In this document: positions 57,671 through 64,000 of the stretch, in pieces | Layout of the letters: every line of letters begins with the position of its first letter | Position numbering within the stretch: position 1 is the stretch's first letter | From: Darksidea phi | Taxonomy: Eukaryota > Ascomycota > Dothideomycetes > Pleosporales > Lentitheciaceae | Assembly (NCBI GenBank): GCA_030770425.1 | Contig: JASJFT010000046.1 | Span: 186,001-250,000, forward strand | DNA: 64,000 nt | Direction: 5' to 3' | Made by a program: the position numbers and the translations under genes | Notes under the pieces: model-generated | Seen by the model: only the letters and a program-made list of their open reading frames with translations | What the model was told of the DNA's origin: nothing | Database searches by the model: none

Positions 57671-58997
57671 TCAACTCACAAAACTTCCCATATAAGTAGG
57701 GCCCCAGGACTCAAAAAGGCCATCAGTCCAACCGATAATCATTCCTCTTAGCCCGGACGATTTCAATATGGTCCGGCAGACCCTTCCTGCCACTGCCGTC
57801 GGCTCTTTCCGGTATATCCAGACATGGCTTGTAACACCCTCCGGTATCCGGTTCGCATTGAAGACACCCAAGGTAATGAGGAGTACCAGCAGGATCACTC
57901 CGCCAAACATGGTCAACCACGGTCGTTGCATCCGGACTCCTCCGCGACATTTCCGACCACTAGCGCATCGCAACAAGACCGTGTCTACGACCTCGCACAC
58001 AATAGCGGCAGAGAGACATATGATCGTTCCAGTCAGCCACTGCTCTTGCAGCCGCGCTGGAAGTGGTACGCAACCGATGCCGTTGCTACTGCTTTCAATG
58101 ACTCTGTACAGTTTGCAATCACCGGTCGTGATCGCCCGTGCGAAGTCCCGAAACGCCGGGGAGCACCAGTGTACCAAGAGCTCTCCCTCGTGATTCCGAC
58201 CTCGGACGGCAGCAGCTAAGGCCCATATTTGTAGCATGACGAGGACTAAGAGAAGGATGAACGCCACAACGGCGACAATGGCGTGCCGAAGTGCTTCCTT
58301 GTCAGCATGTTAGACTGTGAACTGGGAGATTCTTTCGTACCTATTTTGTCTGTGTCCTGGCGTGGGGCGTGCTGGAGCCGTCTAGGGCGGAAAACGGATA
58401 AAACTACGCCGCGGAGAATGCTTCCCCCATCCTCTAGCGCTTGCCAAAGTGCGGTGACTCCATGTGCCTCGATAATAAGTACCACCATTTGTAGCATGGC
58501 GCCAACGTCCAGAACGAGCGTCAAAGGCATCCAGACAAGCACATTCTTGGCTTGGAGGCCGGTACTCTCGAATGACTGAATGGTCAGGGCGATGCCCAGA
58601 ACAGCGAGCCCCAGGGCCAGGTACTGCGCAGATTCCCATCTCACGGCACGAACGATGCATGCTGGTAAATGAAAGAGGAGAAGGAAGAGTGCATACAACC
58701 ACGGGATAAAGGCCCCTCCTGCAAGTTGGGAGCATGATTAGCAATTTTCCCAGATTGCAAAACAGTACGAGACGTGTCCCACGAAACGTGTAATAACAGT
58801 GTGCGGCTAGTCATAGAAATATGTGGCTTACTGCGTACAAATTAGCAAAAGACTTAATGTTGTGCAGCATAAACTTACCCGGGATCAGGCCGCAAATAAG
58901 TGGGTGCACATTCTAGTGCGTCCTCGAACGAAGCCTCGAACTGAGAATAAGTAGCATTCTCAGCGATTTGGAAACCGCTAGCGAATGAACAACTCAT
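57671..58997 (-). CDS. Uncharacterised fungal multi-pass membrane protein
   Basis: Three blocks on the minus strand form one gene. A likely first exon, 58879-58997, opens at an ATG and encodes MSCSFASGFQIAENATYSQFE-type sequence ending YLRPDPG. Exon 58341-58718 encodes GAFIPWLYALFLLLFHLPACIVR, ALGLAVLGIALTIQSF and LVLDVGAMLQMVVLIIEAHG. Exon 57671-58293 encodes VAFILLLVLVMLQIWALA, TGTIICLSAAIVCEVV and LTMFGGVILLVLLITLGVF, ending GWTDGLFESWGPTYMGSFVS. The 47-nt intron 58294-58340 fits in phase 1 with a GGAAG acceptor. The first junction is off by one base, so a small exon or other splice site is missing from my model. About five to six membrane helices are likely. I do not know its function. 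Confidence 0.6.
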
Positions 58998-60842
58998 TGG
59001 AAAAAACTTCGACGAAGCACAACAAAAGATATGAATTGACGGACGTTGTTCTGTGTAGTCGTTGTGTTCGTTCAGTGCTCCAAGGTGAAATCTCGATATT
59101 TGGCTGCAAGACAGCGTAGTCTTTCTATTATATGGCATTACGCCACCAATATTAGGGACCCTGCTAAGCAGAAACAAAGCCTACTTTCAGATTTAGAAAA
59201 TCCCGCATGTATGCAAATATTCGAGAAGTGCGGGGGGCTTAGCTGATGGCACAACGAAACGCCTCGTATATGCAAGGCGCCCCAGCCTCACAAGCGATCT
59301 TACAACTCCATAAACTGATCATTTAGGCGACTGAGACCATGTTTGGGATTGTATTAGGATAGCGGCTGTTGCCAGCACATGGAGTAGGGCAAAGCGAAAG
59401 GTAAATAAACGTAATGTAGCGAGATTATACAAGGCTGAAACGACAAAAATGTAGCGGTAAGGCTGAAAAAGAAGGCAAAGGGTTTTGAACGGCTTGGCAG
59501 CATCTGCACCGGCTAGCGGGGAAGGCAGCAGCATTCTCGAGGAGGACACAGTACAGCGCCATGAGACCGCAGAATAGCAGATATCTAGAATGGTGCTCTA
59601 CGGCAAGCTCAGCTGAATTGGGATTATTGCTCCCAGGGAGAGGAAGAGGAAACGATCTTGGGCCAATTGCGCAAAATAGAGTTTCTGATAGCAGGCGACC
59701 GAATATGTCGCTGAGGCTGGGCAATTTTGGGCTGCGGCTCGACCAAAAGTAAACGCTAAACAAATGTCTCAACCGACGCATGAAAGATGAGTGGTTACAT
59801 AGATACTAGAATCGAGTTTATAAGGCTAGATGTTGTAAATAGGTAATCCAGAGTGGCCATCAAGCGTTGCCATAGAGGTGATAAGATAGCCTGGTGCTCT
59901 TGACCATTAGAGTATAGGCATAGTCCTGAACCTGCTTTCACTGTGCAGTAGAACCACAAACGAACACTTCTTTCGTTATACGCCCTAGCAAAGCAAAAAT
60001 GTCCGGATTTAGCAAAAGGTGCCTGTTTCAAAGCCATCCCAAACCGCAAGGCTCCATGGCGTAACTTTTTCTGTAATTCAACCGAAACTTAATTCTTCTC
60101 TATGTTTGTAGATGTGAACGTGACTAGGCATAGCCTCTCGATGGTGAATAATTGCAGCAGCTTGATACTTGTACGTTGTGTCTTGTTGTATGATAGGCTA
60201 GTAGAGGTTGTATGCTTGACGTCGTGTGCTGCACAGCCACGTGGCAGCCTAATTCCGCCAGCAAAGGCCAAACTGCGGCATTTCCTGTCTTTGACAACGG
60301 CTCGCTTCTATCCGCGCAGGCCACAATCGACTTCCTCAACAAAGCTACGTAAATACGAAAACACGATATGCTACCGGGGCAGCGCTACTCAGGTCAACGC
60401 TACATCTGGCGTATACCATAGGTACGTTTAGGGCAAACTCATCTAACGAGGTAATCGGATTCCTCGGGCTGGAATCACTACCAAAGCCTGTGCGTCACAC
60501 AGCTACCCGCGCGTGGTGTGAAGCCCAAATCGCCCTGTAATCGTCCATTCCTCATATGCTGCAAATCGACCTAGCCGTCTGTATCGCCGGGAAGAGTTTA
60601 CACTATTTCTCCGCCAAGCACACCGGCCCATCCAGTCGCTAGAAGAAGATCTGGTGCTCATTAATACACCAAATTCTAAGCACGAGAGGTTATCTCAAAA
60701 CCTAATTTTGTAGGATTTCACGCATGTCAACTTTCTTCCCGACATTCTTGTTGTGTGGGTGATGACTAATGTGGCGAATGTGGCGACGCGAATCGGTTAG
60801 TGCCCTCTTGGGAAGCCCAACAGACTCTTTACACTACACAAC
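58998..60842. other. Intergenic region, mixed composition
   Basis: 1.85 kb. A minus frame at 59425-59781 opens with ATG and has some hydrophobic stretches but no family I know; I do not call it. Parts are AT-rich. The end holds the promoter of the dehydrogenase gene. Confidence 0.4.
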
Positions 60843-61878
60843 ATGTCGGAGTCAAAAGAGATGGTGATCATCTTAACAGGTGCTTCAAGAGGTGAGTTGT
60901 ATTTAATTGTCATTTCTTTCGCCATTTTTTGCTATAGAAAACCGTCTCTATTCCCATAGTCGATCTTATGCCTTTACTTCCGTACGGTAACTGCAGACTT
61001 TGATTTCGAGTTCGTAGACTTTCTGATGTTCTTCAAGAGTTTATCAGTTTGTTCCATTTCCAGCACTGATGCGTTGTTTAGGTATCGGCCAAGCCATCGC
61101 GCACCATCTCCTCGCCCAGAATCACAAACTCGTCCTTATATCCCGGACTCACTCCGCTCTCGACCAGTTGCACTACCAATACGGCTCCGACCGTGTCGAA
61201 GTCCTCGCTGGCGACCTCTCCAACTTCAGTCTTGCCGCTAAAGCCGTTGAGCTCGCCAACGACCGCTGGGGACGTCTCGATGCACTTATTGTGAACCATG
61301 GCACGCTGGATCCGGTGAAGAAGGTTGGGGATGCGTCGGTGGAGGAGTGGAGGACGGGGTTTGATGTTAATGTTTTTAGTGCTGTGGGATTGGTAAGTGT
61401 TAGATGAAGAAAGCTAAAGCTAGAGGGCAAGTGTGTCACGTGTATGTGTGCTGATGTGAGAACGTAGGTTCAAGCCGCCGCACCGTCTCTTCGCAAGTCG
61501 CATGGTCGGATCATCTTCACTTCATCCGGTGCTGCGATCAATGCCTACCAAGGTTGGGGCTGTTATGGTGCTGGTAAAGCAGTGCTCAACCACCTTGCGC
61601 TCACGCTTTCCGTGGAAGAACCGGATATTACGACTATCTCTATTCGACCGGGTGTCGTGGATACGGAGATGCAGCGTGAGATCCGTGAAGTTCACAACAC
61701 AGTAATGGGTGAGGACGCAGCGAAATTTCATGGACTGAAGAAAGATGGAGGCTTGTTGAGGCCCGAGCAGCCGGGGCATGTCATCGCAAAGTTGGCGGTC
61801 GGAGCAAAGAAAGGGCTGAGTGGGAAGTTTCTGAGCTGGAACGATGAGGTTTTGGGCGAGTTCCAGGAAGAGTCGTGA
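60843..61878 (+). CDS. Short-chain dehydrogenase/reductase
   Basis: Three exons, 60843-60891, 61082-61392 and 61468-61878; introns of 190 and 75 nt; 256 residues. The Rossmann cofactor motif TGASRGIG is built across the first splice. Then come the DLSNFSLA cofactor loop, NHGTL (the NNAG position) and the catalytic Ser of FTSSGAAINAYQGWGCYGAGKAVLNH with Tyr and Lys as YxxxK. RPGVVDTEMQ follows. It resembles fungal classical SDRs near yeast Irc24 (benzil reductase type), probably NADP(H)-dependent and cytosolic. The substrate is unknown. The first intron is long for this window. Confidence 0.88.
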
Positions 61879-62647
61879 AGAGGTTGCAAGGGGAAAAGGA
61901 CAGCGCCGGTTCGATAAGTACAGGGGTTGTGCTTAGAATCGACAATACGCTCACCAAAACTAACGCCTATCACTATATCAGAAGCGTACTATTTCCCATT
62001 TAGCAACTGTGTACCTGTTTGCTCTCGTTCGTGTCGCAAGGTTTCATTTGCCGCCGTGTCTCTGGCAACCTTGCACGGCCTCCGATCATCCAATGATTCA
62101 AGTTTCAAGTTATGCACATGCACCCCACAGCCTCGCATCGCAATGCGACTGCGCCGCCCGACGCCTTTTAAGATGGCGAAATCTTTCATCTGAACTTTTG
62201 TTCATCCACTAACTCATTGCTTTAATTCATTAGCGTTTTTTCCCCCGGAGTTTGCGGAGTTTCTGATCTTCAAGTCGGACCGGGTGTGGGATAGCGGATC
62301 GAACTCAGTACTACGTCTCTTCTTCCTTAAGAGTGAGGGTTGGATTGTGGTCTTTCATTTTGATTGGCGTAAGGAGGACGAGGACGTGTCGATCCTACGC
62401 AGTGTAAGTGTCTTCCGTTTGACACAATAAACGCGGAAGAAACCGTGTCAGCATCTGCTGTGCTGTTCCACGTACAGCGAGGATTGAGGTACAAACCCGA
62501 AGGAAGTACAGGGGCGTATACTGACGCATCGGCTGGCAGTCTCTCGCTTCAACCTGCCAGGACTACATTTATATCCTCACACAGCCCATCAGGCGGACTT
62601 GCTATTCCCTTCTGACATATTGAAGTTGACGATCGAGTTCGAGCGAT
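61879..62647. other. Intergenic region
   Basis: 3' flank of the dehydrogenase gene and promoter of the kinase gene. No gene was seen. Confidence 0.4.
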
Positions 62648-64000
62648 ATGGGGCAGATGAAGATACCAACGCTCACCGTTCAAAACCACTGGGCTGTGGA
62701 AGACGGACACTACGTGTTCGACGATCCATCGAGCGTACCGTATACCCACATCGAGATACTAGGCAAAGGACAAAGGGGAGTGGTAGACAAGGTGAAAGAT
62801 ACACGTACAAACTTGGTATATGCGCGCAAGACGTACAAAGTCTCTCCTCGGTCGCGCCGCCAAAGGGAGATCGACAGACAGGAGTATCGGAGGGAGATTG
62901 AGATAACGCGTCGTCTGGCGCAACATCGCCATGTTGTTCATATTGTGGCGAGCTACAGTACCGAAGATACGCTGGCAGTTATCCTCGAGCCGGTTGCCAA
63001 CGGCGGCGACTTGAAAACCTTCCTTGCGCAGTACGCTGCTGTCGAATGCCCGGGACAAAAGGCTCTGATGCTCAAAACAATCCACCGCGCGTACGGCTGT
63101 CTCACCAGTGGCCTGGCTTTCATGCACGCCCGCAGAATCCGCCACCGCGATATCAAACCTGAAAACATCCTCATCCACTCCAACTCGGTCATGTACACCG
63201 ACTTTGGCGTTTCGCGCGACTACTCGGACCGAGCCGACAGCGCAACCGAACACTACCCTGGTCCCTATACGGCCAAATACTGCGCGCCCGAAGTCCAAGA
63301 TCAAGCCAAGCGCACGTCAAAGACTGATATCTTCTCGTTGGGAGTCGTGTTCCTGCTGCTGTATACGGCGGTGTGGCCGAGCGAGGTTTTGGAGATTATA
63401 GCCAAGTACAGGTTTTATGACTATTTGGAGAACATAAGGGGTGAGCTGGATGAGTGGATGGAGGACAAGGATAAAGATCACGAGGTTGTGGTTTGCTTGA
63501 GGGGTATGTTGATGGAGGAGGAGAAGCAGAGGCTGTCGGCGAACGAGATTTTAGACGTGTTGATGCGGGATAAAACGAAGTACATGTGTGAAGGGTGCCA
63601 GGAAGAGACGTGTAAGTGGCACCTTGCTACTCTGGGTTACTTTGAGATTGAACTAACGGCATATCTATAGCAATGCTGACCCGTGCCGAGGACTTGACAT
63701 CTCTTGGCGGCGGCGGCGGCGTAGTCAAAACCCATACGACCATCTCAACGCACGTCGAAACCAAATCCTCAATCAGTCATCAGTCCAAGCTCCAAGAACA
63801 AATCACGCCTCCCCCCGCAAACAACCTACAACGCCCGCAAACGCCGCTCGCATCTTCGCAAGAACTGGTATCTTGCCAATCAACATCACAATCTCTCCAC
63901 TCCCGACACGACTCCGTAATAGGCGGGGCAGATCTCGACACCCGGTCCCCCCACTCAAACCCTGCACTTTCCCCGTCTTCGTTCACGGTGCAATCTACAC
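62648..64000 (+). CDS. Ser/Thr protein kinase, cut by the window end
   Basis: Exons 62648-63611 and 63671 to beyond 64000, with a 59-nt phase-1 intron; the frame is open to the window edge. The kinase domain (about residues 30-300) has the glycine loop ILGKGQRGVV, the ATP lysine in VYARKTY, the catalytic loop RHRDIKPENILI, DFG in MYTDFGVSRDY, the APE-like CAPEV and the F-helix SKTDIFSLGVVFLLLY. All key residues for activity are present. After the kinase domain comes a Cys pair (CEGCQEETC). The second exon encodes a Gly run and a Ser/Thr/Gln-rich disordered tail. The family looks like a fungus-specific kinase group, and the pathway is unknown. Confidence 0.85.

Noticed and set aside
59425..59781. 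118-residue frame with hydrophobic stretches
   Set aside because: No recognisable domain, biased composition, and a competing frame on the same strand; support too weak.
1..64000. tRNA or rRNA genes
   Set aside because: Spot checks of GGTTCGA-like B boxes in intergenic DNA gave no cloverleaf; a dedicated search would be needed to be sure.

Overview
The window is nuclear DNA of a filamentous ascomycete (Pezizomycotina). Genes carry short spliceosomal introns, mostly 46-75 nt with GT(A/G)(A/T)G-type donors. The families present are typical fungal ones: CFEM, HET, Ndt80, Sfh5, Vip1 and FGGY kinase. There are no operons or ribosome binding sites. A Dothideomycete-like fungus is my guess, but the sequence alone does not settle it. 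I saw no rRNA, tRNA or CRISPR. Exons were placed by hand from splice signals and family reading frames. Gene spans are given as start/end, and exon coordinates are in the evidence text.

Layout. 0.6-3.2 kb: a large GPI-anchored CFEM-like wall protein with 14 Cys-box repeats. 3.2-6.7 kb: gene-poor. 6.7-8.5 kb: an MFS transporter. 9.4-10.3 kb: a Vip1-like RRM protein with a metallothionein-like tail. 10.8-12.4 kb: a flavocytochrome b2-like dehydrogenase ending in a peroxisomal signal. 13.4-14.5 kb: a Rab GTPase.

15.2-34.6 kb is the main feature, an apparently complete N-acetylglucosamine (GlcNAc) use cluster: GlcNAc-6-P deacetylase (dac1 type), a GH3-GNAT fusion (Ngs1/NAG3 type), an Ndt80-family regulator (RON1/Rep1 type), a hexokinase-like GlcNAc kinase, an UNC-93-like membrane transporter as the candidate GlcNAc permease, and glucosamine-6-P deaminase. 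Together they would cover sensing, transcriptional control, uptake, phosphorylation, deacetylation and deamination to fructose-6-P. The GH3 part of the fusion lacks both expected catalytic residues, which fits a sensor better than a glycosidase.

35-54 kb holds mostly housekeeping genes: a TMEM135-like peroxisomal membrane protein, Sfh5, an RRM-like protein, EMC10, MED27 and NIC96. Among them are a HET-domain protein, an FGGY pentulose kinase and an orphan Trp/His-rich protein. 45.0-45.7 and 54.2-55.1 kb are AT-rich islands that look like decayed repeats. 55-60 kb holds a phosphotransferase-like gene with broken ends and an uncharacterised multi-pass membrane protein. 60.8-64 kb holds a short-chain dehydrogenase and a Ser/Thr kinase cut by the window end.
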